The position numbers were made by a program, and so were the translations under genes. From positions 682,001 through 746,000 of the forward strand of contig OY762464.1 of assembly GCA_963665765.1 (NCBI GenBank): a stretch of DNA of 64,000 bases, read 5' to 3'. The first letter of the stretch is position 1; every line of letters starts with the position of its first letter. The stretch comes from Bin76 sp963665765 (GTDB lineage Bacteria; Actinomycetota; Acidimicrobiia; Spongiisociales; ZC4RG35). The notes below the pieces were generated by a model that saw only the letters and a program-made list of their open reading frames with translations, was not told the origin of the DNA and did not search any database. Shown here one piece after another: positions 1-9,308 of this stretch.

Positions 1-1468
1 CGATGTCGACCACCTCCACCGTGGCGGGGTCGGCGCCCGCCACGATCGCCCTGTCCACCGCTTCGGAGCGGGCGGACCCCAGGGCTTGCTCCCGGCGGAT
101 GTCGTCGAGAGAGTAGATCCGGTCCACCTCTCCCCCGACCTGGGCGATCGCCGCCCCGATGGCGTTGGCCACCGCAAAGTGGGCCGGTCGGATCATCTCC
201 CCGACACCGGGGAGATCGTCCTCCAACAATATGGATCCCCCACCCACCACTATCGCCACCACCGGGTCGGCACTGGTCTTCATGCGGTCGACCGTTCGCG
301 CAACCTCGGAGCGGATCCGGTCGAGAGCCTGGCGCACCACGCCCCGATCTACCAGATCGACAGCACCCCGGTGCCCGATGGAGGCCAGACCCCCGGCTAC
401 CGCAATGTCGGTGGCGGTGAGCACCGATCCACCGAAAACCAGGGCTTGTTCGTCAAGCCGATACCCGACACTTTCGGGACCTACCGTCGCCTCGTTCCCG
501 TTGCACCTGATCAGCGAACCCCCTCCGATGCCCAGCGACAGCACGTCGGGCATTCGGAAGTTGGTGGCCACCCCACCGACTTGGACCCCGACCGAGGCTT
601 CTCGGGGAAAACCCCCCACCAGGATTCCCACGTCGGTGGTCGTCCCCCCCACATCTATCACGACGCCGTCGGAAACGCCGCTCAGGAAGGCGGCGCCCCT
701 CATCGAGTTGGTGGGGCCGGACGCGAACGTGGCGACCGGGTAGCGGCGGGCATAGTCGAGGCCCAGCAGGGTCCCGTCGTTCTGGGTGATGAACAGGGGG
801 GCGCGCACCCCGGCTCGGGCCACCACCTCCTCGAATCCATCCAGCACCCGGTCGGCCAGGGGACCGAGGGAGGCATTGAGGATGGTGGCATTCTCTCTCT
901 CGAGAAGACCGACCCGCCCTATCTCCCTCGACAGGGAGATCTTCACCCCCGAAAGCTCTTCGGCGAAAACGGCGGCAGCCTCGGTTTCCATCTCGGCGTT
1001 GACCGGCGAGAACACCGAGGTCAGGGCCACCGAAGTCACCCCGGCTTCGCCGATCTCTGAAGCAACACGCCTGAGTTCATCGCGGTCGAGAGCCGATATC
1101 TCCCGCCCGTCGAACTCGTTGCCACCGCGGCACACATAGGTGTGACCACCCAGGGCCCGGCGCAGCCGGTCCGGCCAGTCGACCATGGGAGGAACGGAGA
1201 GGGTGGCCGGCGCCCCGAGGCGAACCGCCGCGGTGACCGCCAGATGCCGACCCTCGACAACCGCATTCGTGAAGTGGGTGGTGCCGATCATCACCGCCCG
1301 AATCCCGAGGGGATCGACCGCCGGGGAGGCCAGTATCCGCCCAAGCGCGGCGCCTATGCCCGATGAGACATCGGGAGTGGTGGGAGTCTTGTGGGCCGAA
1401 ACAACATTGCGGCCTCTCATCAAGACCGCATCGGTGTTGGTGCCTCCGACATCGATGCCGAGGCGCAT
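1..1468 (-). CDS. Hydantoinase/oxoprolinase A-type protein (HyuA), C-terminus off window
   Basis: ATP-dependent hydantoinase/oxoprolinase family subunit, expected to open a hydantoin- or oxoproline-like ring in the cytoplasm. The frame begins ATG at 1468 and stays open for 489 codons to the left edge. Two acetate-kinase/HSP70-type phosphate-binding motifs are visible: IDVGGTNTD near residues 5-13 and IDVGGTTTD near 268-276, the hallmark of this family. A glycine-rich LGIGGGS follows. The start lies one base beyond the stop of the CoxL-like gene, so it is the fourth gene of the molybdenum hydroxylase operon. Family assignment is firm; the substrate is not known. No HyuB partner is visible inside the window. 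Confidence 0.9.
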   Translation of the reverse strand, partial: MRLGIDVGGTNTDAVLMRGRNVVSAHKTPTTPDVSSGIGAALGRILASPAVDPLGIRAVMIGTTHFTNAVVEGRHLAVTAAVRLGAPATLSVPPMVDWPDRLRRALGGHTYVCRGGNEFDGREISALDRDELRRVASEIGEAGVTSVALTSVFSPVNAEMETEAAAVFAEELSGVKISLSREIGRVGLLERENATILNASLGPLADRVLDGFEEVVARAGVRAPLFITQNDGTLLGLDYARRYPVATFASGPTNSMRGAAFLSGVSDGVVIDVGGTTTDVGILVGGFPREASVGVQVGGVATNFRMPDVLSLGIGGGSLIRCNGNEATVGPESVGYRLDEQALVFGGSVLTATDIAVAGGLASIGHRGAVDLVDRGVVRQALDRIRSEVARTVDRMKTSADPVVAIVVGGGSILLEDDLPGVGEMIRPAHFAVANAIGAAIAQVGGEVDRIYSLDDIRREQALGSARSEAVDRAIVAGADPATVEVVDI

Positions 1469-1469
1469 C

Positions 1470-3755
1470 TCAACCTTCCTGCCGCTTCTCCAAGGCCACC
1501 AACAGTTCCTCCGGGTCTATCGGGAGCGTGGTGATGTCGGCGCCCGTGGCGTCCGACACCGCATTGGCGATCGCCGCCGCTACGGGCACTATGGGAGGCT
1601 CGGCAACCCCCTTCGCTCCGAACGGCCCCGCCTCGCATGGATGTTCCAGAACGATGATCTCCACATCCGGTATGTCCACGGCCAGCGGCAATCCGTACGA
1701 TTCGAGGGTGCGGCGGGTATAGCGACCGTCCCTGCTCTCCAAACCCTCCCATAGGGCATATCCCATCCCCTGGGCGACTCCTCCCTGGATTTGACCGTAG
1801 ACGCCGTCGGGATTGATCATCCGCCCCACCTCCTGTACCACGACGTATCGGGTTACCCGGACCGAGCCCTCGTCAGGGTCGACTTCGACTTCGGCGAGAT
1901 GGACGTGATAGGTGGGGACCGGGAAGACCGGGAACAGCAGGCCTTGCGCCGAGTCGGGATCCCACTTGGGAAGCGGGACACTGTAGGTCCCGGTTGAGCT
2001 GAGCGGCCCGCCGACGCCCAGAGCGGTGCGGGCGACCTCGGAAAGAGAGACGGTCCGGGACGGGTCGTCGCGTACCCGGACATTGCCTCCGCCCAGCTCC
2101 AGGTCGTCGGGGAGCGCCCCCAAGAGGCCCGACGCGATGTTGAACAGGCGTGGCTTCAACTGGGTGGCGGCCGCCTTTATGGCCATTCCCACCACATGGG
2201 TGGTCCTGCTCCCCTGTGATCCGGCGTCGTAGGACTGCGTGTCGGTGTCCGGAGAGGTCACGAACACCTGCTCGGCGCCGAGACCGAACTCGGCGGCGGC
2301 GATCTGGCGGAGTCCCATGGTCACCGCCCCGCTGCCGTTTTCGGTGGCGGCGGTCGAGACGCCCAGGGAACCGTCCTCCTGGATGCCGAGGGTCGCCGAA
2401 CCGGCCAGGGGATTGGTGAGCCAGATGACCGCGGCCAGACCCACTCCCCGGAGGGGACCCTTCCCCGCCTCCCTCCAAGGTGCTCTCTCCTCGACCCGCT
2501 CGAAGGCTTCCCGTAGGATTTCGGCGTCCTCCAGGGTCTGCCCGTTGAGCATGGAGTCGCCCGGCTCGAAGAGGTTGCGCATCCTGAATTCCCGCCGGTC
2601 CATGCCGATCGCCTGCGCCAGCCGGTCGGTGTGCCTTTCCAGGGCAAAGCAGAGATAGGTCCCGCTGACGCCCCGGAAAGCGCCCGAGGGCGCCGTGTTG
2701 GTGTACACGCTCTTGGCCGTCACCCGGGTCGGCCCCACCCGATACACCGAACCGGCCATGAGCAGGGCGATGCTGGTGAGATAGGGCGTATCGCCCGCGT
2801 AGGCGCCGGAATCCATCAGGCATTCGAAGTCCCGGGCCACGATCCGCCCTTGCCTCGTCACTCCCGAGCGGACCCTGATGGTGGCGTTCTCCCTGGACAT
2901 GCAGGAAACGAGGTCTTCCACCCGATCATTGACCAACTGGACGGTACGCCCGGTGAGCGAAGCGCCGATGGCCGCAAATTGCTCAAGCCCGAGGTCGAGA
3001 CGAGCGCCGAATCCCCCACCAATGTGATGTCCCACCACCCGGATCCGTGAGTCGGTCACTCCCAGGGCCTGCGCCACCCGACTGCGCGCCTTGTAGGGGA
3101 ATTGGTGGGACACATCGAGGGTCCATCGCCAACCGTCATAGGAGGCGGTGGCCGACTTGGGCTCGAGATACGCCTGATACTGCCGAGGAACGGTGTAGAC
3201 GTCCTCCACGATGATGTCGGCTGTCTCGAATGCCTCGTCCACCCCCCCGGGATCGGATGTCAACACTCCCCCACAGTTCCCCCCCTTCGGCCAGGGACCG
3301 GTCCCGGGGATGACGCGGTAGGAATCCAGGTCGGGATGCAACAACCTGGCGCCCGGCGCAAGCGCCTCCGCGACATCCGAGACCGGTTCCAGTTCTTCTA
3401 TCTCGACCACGATGGTCTCGACCGCCGCCTCGGCCTGCCGGGACGTGTCGGCCACCACCATGGCGATGGGTTCACCTTCGTACAACACCATGTCGTCGGC
3501 GAAGAAGGGGGTGTCCAGGAGGACCAGGCCATTGCGGTGTCGAGGCGCCTCGGCGGCGGTCACCACCGCGTGGACTCCGGGGCTTCGGCGCGCCTCCGTC
3601 ACCTCGAGACGGATGATCCTTCCGGCGGCAACCGGGGAACGCAGCAATCGGGCATGGAGCATCCCGGCCTCCCGGTAGTCGACGCCGTACATGGCAAGCC
3701 CCCGCACTTTGGCTTCGGCGTCGGACCGCGGCGCGCCCAGACCCACGGCCGTCAC
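1470..3755 (-). CDS. Molybdenum hydroxylase large subunit (CoxL/XdhA-like)
   Basis: Molybdopterin-binding catalytic subunit of the xanthine dehydrogenase / aerobic CO dehydrogenase superfamily, about 761 aa. The GTG at 3755 is chosen because it overlaps the stop of the upstream 2Fe-2S subunit by four bases (GTGA); the frame could extend to 3821 but that would run deep into the neighbour. The active-site loop near residue 357 reads GAFRGVSG, not the cysteine-bearing AYxCSFR of true form-I CO dehydrogenase, so a hydroxylase of an organic substrate is likelier. GAKGVAEPP near residue 711 carries the expected catalytic Glu. It forms a complex with the next two genes. The substrate is unknown; the hydantoinase neighbour hints at an N-heterocycle. 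Confidence 0.93.
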   Translation of the reverse strand: MTAVGLGAPRSDAEAKVRGLAMYGVDYREAGMLHARLLRSPVAAGRIIRLEVTEARRSPGVHAVVTAAEAPRHRNGLVLLDTPFFADDMVLYEGEPIAMVVADTSRQAEAAVETIVVEIEELEPVSDVAEALAPGARLLHPDLDSYRVIPGTGPWPKGGNCGGVLTSDPGGVDEAFETADIIVEDVYTVPRQYQAYLEPKSATASYDGWRWTLDVSHQFPYKARSRVAQALGVTDSRIRVVGHHIGGGFGARLDLGLEQFAAIGASLTGRTVQLVNDRVEDLVSCMSRENATIRVRSGVTRQGRIVARDFECLMDSGAYAGDTPYLTSIALLMAGSVYRVGPTRVTAKSVYTNTAPSGAFRGVSGTYLCFALERHTDRLAQAIGMDRREFRMRNLFEPGDSMLNGQTLEDAEILREAFERVEERAPWREAGKGPLRGVGLAAVIWLTNPLAGSATLGIQEDGSLGVSTAATENGSGAVTMGLRQIAAAEFGLGAEQVFVTSPDTDTQSYDAGSQGSRTTHVVGMAIKAAATQLKPRLFNIASGLLGALPDDLELGGGNVRVRDDPSRTVSLSEVARTALGVGGPLSSTGTYSVPLPKWDPDSAQGLLFPVFPVPTYHVHLAEVEVDPDEGSVRVTRYVVVQEVGRMINPDGVYGQIQGGVAQGMGYALWEGLESRDGRYTRRTLESYGLPLAVDIPDVEIIVLEHPCEAGPFGAKGVAEPPIVPVAAAIANAVSDATGADITTLPIDPEELLVALEKRQEG

Positions 3756-4225
3756 GCCCCGTCCTCCCTTACCAAAGACCTGACTGCGGCCCGGATCGCG
3801 CTGTATCCGGTGCAGCGGCAAATGTTGCCTGCCATGGCCTCATCGACCTGGTGGTCGGAGGGAGACGGATTGGCTTCGAGCAGCGCGGTCAGGGTCATCA
3901 GGAAACCCGGGGTGCAGAAACCGCATTGCACCGCCGCCCGGTCGACAAAGGCCTGCTGGAGGGAGTTCAGTTTTCCGCCGGGTCCGGCCAGGCCTTCCAC
4001 GGTTCTGACTTCGGCGCCCCCGGCCGCCAGTGCCGGGAAGATGCAGGAATGAACCGGCGTCCCATCCACCAATACTGTGCACGCCCCGCACTCGCCCTCG
4101 TCACAGCCCCGCTTGGTGCCCGCCAGATAGAGGCGGTCCCGAAGCGTGTCGAGGAGCGCTTCGTCTCCATCGACCTCCACCGTTCGCAGAATCCCGTTGA
4201 CCTCGCAGGTGAGCGTCTGGGTCAT
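3752..4225 (-). CDS. Molybdenum hydroxylase 2Fe-2S subunit (CoxS-like)
   Basis: Small electron-transfer subunit of 157 aa carrying two [2Fe-2S] clusters. The N-terminal plant-ferredoxin motif CDEGECGAC lies near residues 38-46, with a further Cys in VHSC. The C-terminal all-helical cluster is CGFCTPG near residue 99 plus NICRCTGY near 132-138. The start is the ATG at 4225, which overlaps the stop of the FAD subunit (ATGA); the same frame is open further upstream but that part is only the shadow of the FAD-subunit gene. It overlaps the large subunit by four bases, indicating translational coupling across the whole M-S-L set. Confidence 0.95.
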   Translation of the reverse strand: MTQTLTCEVNGILRTVEVDGDEALLDTLRDRLYLAGTKRGCDEGECGACTVLVDGTPVHSCIFPALAAGGAEVRTVEGLAGPGGKLNSLQQAFVDRAAVQCGFCTPGFLMTLTALLEANPSPSDHQVDEAMAGNICRCTGYSAIRAAVRSLVREDGA

Positions 4226-5091
4226 TTGATCTCCAGCCTTTGGCGCGCCAGGCGGACGGCTTTTCGGATAAGGCGGCCGACGAGCATCCGGCGATAGGAA
4301 GCGGCGGCCCGCTGGTCGCCGATCGGATCTACCTCCACCATCGCCCGTCGCGCGGCAGCCGTCACTGCCTCCTCTTCGAGACCAGAACCCACCAATGCCG
4401 CTTCGGCATGACGCAGCCGGAGCGGGGTGGGCGCCACCGAACACACCCCCAATCGGGCTGTCTCCACCCGGTTGCCGACCACACTGAAACGGGCCCCCAA
4501 GCCCACGAGGGCAACTTCCATGGCGCTGCGCCGCCCGACCTTCAGATAGGACTCCCAAGTGGCCGCCGGGGGTACCGGCACTTCGACCCCCAACAGGATC
4601 TGGCCCGGCGGGAGGGCAGTGCGGCGTCTGTCCACGAAGAAGCGATCGGCCGGAATCCGGGTGGGACCATCCACCCCGGACACCACCATGGTTGCGTCGG
4701 CCGCCAGGATCGGGGGCGCCAGATCCGCAGCCGGCGAAGCGTTGCAGAGGTTGCCTCCCACAGTGCCGACGGCCTGGGTCTGCCATCCGCCGACCGTGGC
4801 GGCGGCCTCAGCAAACGAGGGTAGATGGGTGGCGATGATCGGATCACAGCCGAGGTCCAGGTGAGTGGTGAGGGCGCCGATCCGGATCAGTCCGTCCGAG
4901 CAGCCAACGCCTCTCAGATCCGCAATGCCTCCGATGTACAGCAGCGATTCGGAACGAGGTAGCTGACCGGTCATGCGTTGAATCATCACGTCCGTCCCAC
5001 CGGCCAAGACTCGGAGATCGCCTGCTCGTTCCGACAACATCCCAAGCGCCTCCCTGACCGTATTCGGCGCCAGGAACTGCATCGATTTCAC
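4222..5091 (-). CDS. Molybdenum hydroxylase FAD subunit (CoxM-like)
   Basis: FAD-binding medium subunit (289 aa) that takes electrons from the iron-sulfur subunit. Both FAD-pyrophosphate loops are visible: AGGTDVMIQ near residue 31 and TVGGNLCNASPAADLAP near residue 107. The C-terminal CO-dehydrogenase flavoprotein domain follows. It is the first gene of the minus-strand operon M-S-L-HyuA. The roughly 95 bases between its start and the divergent gene at 5186 must hold the operon promoter, but no clear -10/-35 pair was recognised. Confidence 0.94.
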   Translation of the reverse strand: MKSMQFLAPNTVREALGMLSERAGDLRVLAGGTDVMIQRMTGQLPRSESLLYIGGIADLRGVGCSDGLIRIGALTTHLDLGCDPIIATHLPSFAEAAATVGGWQTQAVGTVGGNLCNASPAADLAPPILAADATMVVSGVDGPTRIPADRFFVDRRRTALPPGQILLGVEVPVPPAATWESYLKVGRRSAMEVALVGLGARFSVVGNRVETARLGVCSVAPTPLRLRHAEAALVGSGLEEEAVTAAARRAMVEVDPIGDQRAAASYRRMLVGRLIRKAVRLARQRLEIK

Positions 5092-5185
5092 CTCGCAAGT
5101 CTCAGTTGCCGAAGTCTACCCAGAGGTCGAAATGCCCCCCTCCCAGGAAGGTGCAACAGCCAGACCCTACGAGCCTCCGAGTAGG

Positions 5186-5497
5186 ATGGCTGGGGTGGTT
5201 GCTCAACTGCGCATTTACGGCCTCTATCCGGACACGTGGCAGGAGTTCGCCAGAAAGGTCAACGCCGAGATCGTACCGATCCGGTTGGACCACGGCTTCC
5301 GGCTTGACGGTCCCTGGCTGGTGGAGGAGACGTGCCAGTACGTCTGGATCGTGCACTACGAAGGCGATTTGCCATTCGCGGAGGCCGAAGAACGATACGA
5401 GGCCGATCCTCGCTGGGCCGACCTGACTTTCGATCCCATGGACTTCATCGCCGATGTGGACGTCAGGATGCTGACCCCCCAACCTCGCCCTTTCTGA
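5186..5497 (+). CDS. NIPSNAP-like small protein
   Basis: Small protein of about 103 aa beginning MAGVVAQLRIYGLYP. The pattern QLRIY-L-P near the start, a central Trp-rich strand (CQYVWIVHYEG) and an acidic DPR...DPMDFI stretch match the dimeric alpha-beta barrel fold of NIPSNAP proteins, which often accompany catabolic genes but have no agreed reaction. The ATG at 5186 is preferred over an earlier ATG at 5132 because homology-like content starts there; a GTG five codons later is an alternative. It is transcribed away from the molybdenum hydroxylase operon and is followed 67 bases later by the DUF917 gene. Confidence 0.7.
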   Translation: MAGVVAQLRIYGLYPDTWQEFARKVNAEIVPIRLDHGFRLDGPWLVEETCQYVWIVHYEGDLPFAEAEERYEADPRWADLTFDPMDFIADVDVRMLTPQPRPF

Positions 5498-5564
5498 TGG
5501 GCGTATCCATCCCTGTCGTAGACTGACAGGCTCGGGAGGGGGTACGGAAGCGGAAGAGACGCCA

Positions 5565-6635
5565 ATGTGGGAGATAACCGAGGAAGATCTCACTCCTGCC
5601 GCAATCGGTGCGGCCATCCTTGGCACCGGCGGAGGCGGAAACCCCTACCTGGGACGGCTGCGGGCTCTTGCGGAACTGCGCGCCGGCAAGAAGATCCGGA
5701 TCATCGAACCCGGCGAGATAGCCGACGACGATCTCTTGGTGGCCGCGGGTGGCATGGGTTCTCCCGTGGTCGCCTACGAGAAGGTGGCGGGAGGAAATGA
5801 GGAGACCGACGCCGTCCGGGCATTGGAGCGCCACCTGGGCCGCCGATTCACCGCCATCGCCCCGTTCGAGATGGGCGGGGGCAACTCGATGGTGCCGCTG
5901 GTGGTCGGGGCACGTCTCGGCATCCCTGTCGTGGACGGCGACGGCATGGGGCGGGCCTTCCCCGAACTGCAGATGATCACCTACCTCATCTACGGAGGAT
6001 CGCCGTTCCCAGCCGCTCTGGCCGACGAGCGGGGCAACCGCATCGTGGTGGACCGCATCCTGGACGCCCATTGGCTGGAGAGAATCCTTCGGTCGGTCAC
6101 CATCGACATGGGAGGTCACGCCGGCCTGGCCACCGCCGTGATGGATGGGGCCTTCTGTCGCAGATTCATCATTCCCAACACGTTCTCCCTCGCTATCGGA
6201 ATCGGCAAAGCGGTCCTGGCGGCCCGCAGAGATCACGAGGATCCGGGCGAGGCCGTGGTACGCCAGGCCGGGGGTCGCCGCTACATCCGAGGCAAGGTGG
6301 TCGACGTTGAGCGGCGCGCCACGCGGGGCTTCGCCAAGGGACGCCTGGTGATAGAGGGATTGGATGACGACGCGGGACGCCGCGTGGAGATCGACTTCCA
6401 GAACGAAAACCTGGTGATTGGCGAGGGTGACCGGACACCGGTGACAGTTCCCGACCTCATCACCCTGGTGACCACGGACGAGGGCGGACCGATCACCACC
6501 GAACTGGTCCGATACGGGCTGCGGACCGATGTACTGGTGATCCCCTGTCCCGAACTGCTCAAGACGCCCAAGGCTCTCCAAGTGGTTGGCCCCCGGGCCT
6601 TCGGCTATGACATCGATTACCGTCCGCTGTCTTGA
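5565..6635 (+). CDS. DUF917 / S-methylthiohydantoin desulfurase-like protein
   Basis: A 356-aa cytosolic protein of the DUF917 family, whose N-terminal domain is also named S-Me-THD after S-methyl thiohydantoin desulfurase. The family signature GTGGGGNPYLG lies near residues 20-30, followed by AGGMGSPVV and the glycine-rich MGGGNSMVP segment. DUF917 genes are commonly neighbours of HyuA-type genes, and here a HyuA lies in the divergent operon, so the two may act in the same hydantoin-type ring pathway (inference). Length is normal for the family. The codon usage is like that of its neighbours. Confidence 0.88.
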   Translation: MWEITEEDLTPAAIGAAILGTGGGGNPYLGRLRALAELRAGKKIRIIEPGEIADDDLLVAAGGMGSPVVAYEKVAGGNEETDAVRALERHLGRRFTAIAPFEMGGGNSMVPLVVGARLGIPVVDGDGMGRAFPELQMITYLIYGGSPFPAALADERGNRIVVDRILDAHWLERILRSVTIDMGGHAGLATAVMDGAFCRRFIIPNTFSLAIGIGKAVLAARRDHEDPGEAVVRQAGGRRYIRGKVVDVERRATRGFAKGRLVIEGLDDDAGRRVEIDFQNENLVIGEGDRTPVTVPDLITLVTTDEGGPITTELVRYGLRTDVLVIPCPELLKTPKALQVVGPRAFGYDIDYRPLS

Positions 6636-6698
6636 CGACTGAGCGTGGGCCGAGCGTCACGTCGCGATCAGACTCCACCCCGGCGGAGCTCCGATACT

Positions 6699-7862
6699 TC
6701 AGCTAAGCAGAGCTACGCCGAGGAACGGCACGATGACGAACATCCCCATCACATAGACCACGGCCAGCAAGCGCCGCTCCACTGCCACGCGGGCGAGGGT
6801 TTCAGCCCCACGGATGGGAATCTGCCGAAGGGCGGTGACCGGATAGAGCAGCAGGATCCCAGCAGTGTTGAATAGCGTGTGCACCAGCGCAATGGTGAGC
6901 GCTTCGGGCCGACTCGTCGCCAGAGCGGCCAGCAGGGCCGTGATGGTAGTACCGATATTGGCGCCAAGGGTGACCGGGTAGGCGTTGCGCAGCGTCAGAA
7001 CCCCGGCGGCGCACAACGGGATCAGCATCGACGTGGTGATGCTTGATGACTGCACCGATATGGTGATGACCAACCCCACCATCAGGGCCACCATTCCGCT
7101 GCCTCTGCCCAGAGCGGTGTTCAGGGAACGCTCCACCCGTTTGGCCACGAGCCGACGCATGGTCTTGGTAACGAACGCGAGAGCTAACAACACGGTCACA
7201 ACCCCACAGATCACCAACAGCGTGCCGAGCGCGTTGCCGTCTGCCCCGAAACCACTCCACAGATCCTCGAGCCAGCCGACCGGTTTCTTGACCAACGCCT
7301 TTAGCGGACTCTTCCACTCGGTGCCGGACGAACCGACCAGAGGTTCACTGATTCGTCTGGCCAGGGTCGAAATGGCGCCGGTAAGAAGTTCCAGGGGCAA
7401 CAGGACTGCAACGACAACTACGTTGAAGAAGTCGTGCACTACCGCCGCCGCGAAGGCCCGGGTGAATTCGACCGACCGTCTCACATGGCCGAGCGACACG
7501 AGCGTATTTGTCACCGTCGTGCCGATGTTGGCTCCCATCACCATCGGTACGGCATATTCGAAACCCAGTACACCAGAGGCCACCAGACCGACGATGAGCG
7601 AGGTGCTGGCCGACGATGACTGCACCAGGACCGTGCCGAGAATGCCGACGAACAGACCGGCCAGCGGGTTCCTGACAGTGGAGAAGAGGCTCTCCTGGAC
7701 ATCGGCTCCCAGGAGTTGGATACCCGACTCGAGTGACGAGACACCGACAAGGAACATATAAATCAGGCCCACAACGAGCACCGCTCTCAGAAGGGACGGC
7801 TTCAAGCCATCATCTGCCCTCTTCAAGATGCTCATGTGTTCGGCATTGTCAGGGGGCATCAA
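6699..7862 (-). CDS. Na+/phosphate cotransporter family protein
   Basis: Polytopic inner-membrane protein of 387 aa of the Na/Pi cotransporter (NptA/PNaS) type. The two inverted-repeat signature motifs are present: QSSSASTS at residues 81-88 and QSSSITTS near 268, each embedded in hydrophobic helices and each followed by GANIGTT. It probably imports phosphate with sodium. The C-terminal PhoU-like domain found in some relatives is absent. The start used is the ATG at 7862; the ATG at 7835 (MSILKRADD) is equally possible. It converges with the DUF917 gene across a 63-base gap. Confidence 0.9.
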   Translation of the reverse strand: MMPPDNAEHMSILKRADDGLKPSLLRAVLVVGLIYMFLVGVSSLESGIQLLGADVQESLFSTVRNPLAGLFVGILGTVLVQSSSASTSLIVGLVASGVLGFEYAVPMVMGANIGTTVTNTLVSLGHVRRSVEFTRAFAAAVVHDFFNVVVVAVLLPLELLTGAISTLARRISEPLVGSSGTEWKSPLKALVKKPVGWLEDLWSGFGADGNALGTLLVICGVVTVLLALAFVTKTMRRLVAKRVERSLNTALGRGSGMVALMVGLVITISVQSSSITTSMLIPLCAAGVLTLRNAYPVTLGANIGTTITALLAALATSRPEALTIALVHTLFNTAGILLLYPVTALRQIPIRGAETLARVAVERRLLAVVYVMGMFVIVPFLGVALLS

Positions 7863-8191
7863 CGGATTTCACGGGACATCAGCAGACTAATGATATTCGG
7901 TCATCTGTTCGGAAAAATCGCAATCGGGCGGGTAGCGCGCAGTGGGGCCGGTCTTGACCCGGCTTGCGTCGGGGGCGCCTTCTGTGCTTGACCGCACCGG
8001 GTCGACACCGCGTCTCCTTGAAGACACCCACAGGACCCTCAAATGGTGGGTTCCCGCGCCCTCTGCCACGACATCGACTACCGGCCACCTGACCTATTCG
8101 CTCCCCGGACCCGATCGGGGACTCAAAGAGGAACAAGGACCCACACCCAAGTCGTGCCTTGGCCGAAGTGTCTCCGGAGTTCCCCGGAGGT
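7863..8191. other. Intergenic stretch without recognised gene
   Basis: About 330 bases between the Na/Pi transporter start and the end of a SnoaL-like gene. Only short overlapping frames with no family resemblance are present. A weak inverted repeat TCCCCG...CGGGGA at 8102-8121 lies just downstream of the minus-strand SnoaL gene and could be a weak transcript end, but it lacks a T-run. The transporter promoter should lie at the left end. Confidence 0.5.
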
Positions 8192-8683
8192 TTAGAGCTG
8201 TACCGATTCGTCGACGATGCCGAGTTGCTTGGCCCACGCCAGCTTGTCGGCCAGCGAGTAGTACTCCACCAGTTTTCCGTTCCGGACGCGGGCGAATGAC
8301 ATGCCGTCCACCTCGATCTTCTGGCCGGAGGCACCATGCTCGAAATGGGCGAACTGCTGGGTGGCCCGAAAGGTCCACTTGGACGCCACCGTGTCTCCAT
8401 CGGCCACGATCATGTTGAAAGTGGTTTGCCCATCCGGATAAGCGTCCCCCAAGGCGATCAGGAAGTCGGCGTATCCATCCCTCCCGGGGCTGCGCACCGG
8501 AACGTTGCGGACCACCACGTCGGGGTGCACGTACTTTTGCACCAAAGCCCGCATCCGACCCTTCCACAAATCATCGGGCGGGTAGGGAAAGTCGCGCTCC
8601 TGCCCGACCATGAACTCCACGAAAACCCGCCTGGTCTCCTCGGTATCCCCTGACGGATTCCCCTCCGGTAATACAACTGGCAT
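8192..8683 (-). CDS. SnoaL-like / NTF2-fold protein
   Basis: A 163-aa cone-shaped alpha+beta barrel protein of the SnoaL/ester cyclase type. Visible features are the N-terminal DTEETRRVFVEF helix, HPDVVVRNVPV, PGRDGYADFL and the C-terminal GMSFARVRNGKLVEYY strand pair. Such proteins act as cyclases, isomerases or binding proteins; the reaction cannot be told here. It is the second of a tandem pair of close paralogues (the other at 8723-9214), and a second tandem pair occurs at 21448-22433, so the family has expanded in this region. Confidence 0.8.
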   Translation of the reverse strand: MPVVLPEGNPSGDTEETRRVFVEFMVGQERDFPYPPDDLWKGRMRALVQKYVHPDVVVRNVPVRSPGRDGYADFLIALGDAYPDGQTTFNMIVADGDTVASKWTFRATQQFAHFEHGASGQKIEVDGMSFARVRNGKLVEYYSLADKLAWAKQLGIVDESVQL

Positions 8684-8722
8684 CTGATTTCCTTTCTACG
8701 ACATTCAACCTCAAGTCGAGAT

Positions 8723-9214
8723 TCAGAGACGAACCGACTCATCGACCACGCCCAGTTGCTGCAACCAACTGAGCCGATCTATCAGCGCCCAATGCTCCAC
8801 TATCTTGCCGTCTTCGAAGCGCTCGAACATCACCCCGTCCACTCGGACCGGCTTTCCAGTCGCCTCGTGCTCGAAGTGGGATGACATCTGGGTGGCCGTG
8901 TAATGCCAGCGGGCGGCCGCCATGTTGCCATCCACCATGATGATGTCATAGTTGGTGTTGGAATCCGGATAGGCCTCTCCCAGCCCCATCAGGAACTCCA
9001 CCCAACCGTCCCGCCCCGGGCGGCGCACCGGCACATTGTGGAGCACCACATCAGGATGAACGAACTCCTCGACGAGGTCCAGCAGCCTCTGCTTCCATGA
9101 GTCATCGGGCGGGTTCGGGAAATCCGCTTCCTGTCCTTCCAGCCATCGCATAAAAAGTCTGCGGGTCTCCTCGGTGTCTCCCTGCGGCGTCCAATCGGGA
9201 AAGCCTGACGGCAT
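8723..9214 (-). CDS. SnoaL-like / NTF2-fold protein, tandem paralogue
   Basis: A 163-aa paralogue of the preceding gene with the same landmarks: DTEETRRLFMRW, HPDVVLHNVPV, PGRDGWVEFLMG, and a C-terminal FEDGKIVEHWALIDRLSW followed by LQQLGVVDESVRL. The same C-terminal phrase recurs in the pair at 21-22 kb. A ribosome-binding-like AAGGAAGG lies just upstream of the ATG at 9214. The two genes are separated by 39 bases and are probably cotranscribed. Function unknown beyond fold. Confidence 0.8.
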   Translation of the reverse strand: MPSGFPDWTPQGDTEETRRLFMRWLEGQEADFPNPPDDSWKQRLLDLVEEFVHPDVVLHNVPVRRPGRDGWVEFLMGLGEAYPDSNTNYDIIMVDGNMAAARWHYTATQMSSHFEHEATGKPVRVDGVMFERFEDGKIVEHWALIDRLSWLQQLGVVDESVRL

Positions 9215-9308
9215 GATCCCTCCTTCCTTCCTTCGCTAAGGCCTTATGTGAGGCGATAGGATTCCAAACTAGCAAGTCGGACCCGATTCTTACCAAAAGG
9301 GTATCAAG

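Noticed and set aside
86..1060. Long plus-strand open frame opposite the hydantoinase gene
   Set aside because: It has no family features and lies antisense to a frame with two clear HyuA phosphate motifs; it results from G+C-rich third codon positions.
1470..3755. Form-I carbon monoxide dehydrogenase
   Set aside because: The loop is GAFRGVSG and lacks the AYxCSFR cysteine required for the Cu-Mo site.
4226..4786. Upstream extension of the CoxS-like frame to a 344-aa protein
   Set aside because: The extra part overlaps the FAD subunit antiparallel in frame use, has no homology features, and the ATGA overlap at 4225 gives the normal 157-aa length.
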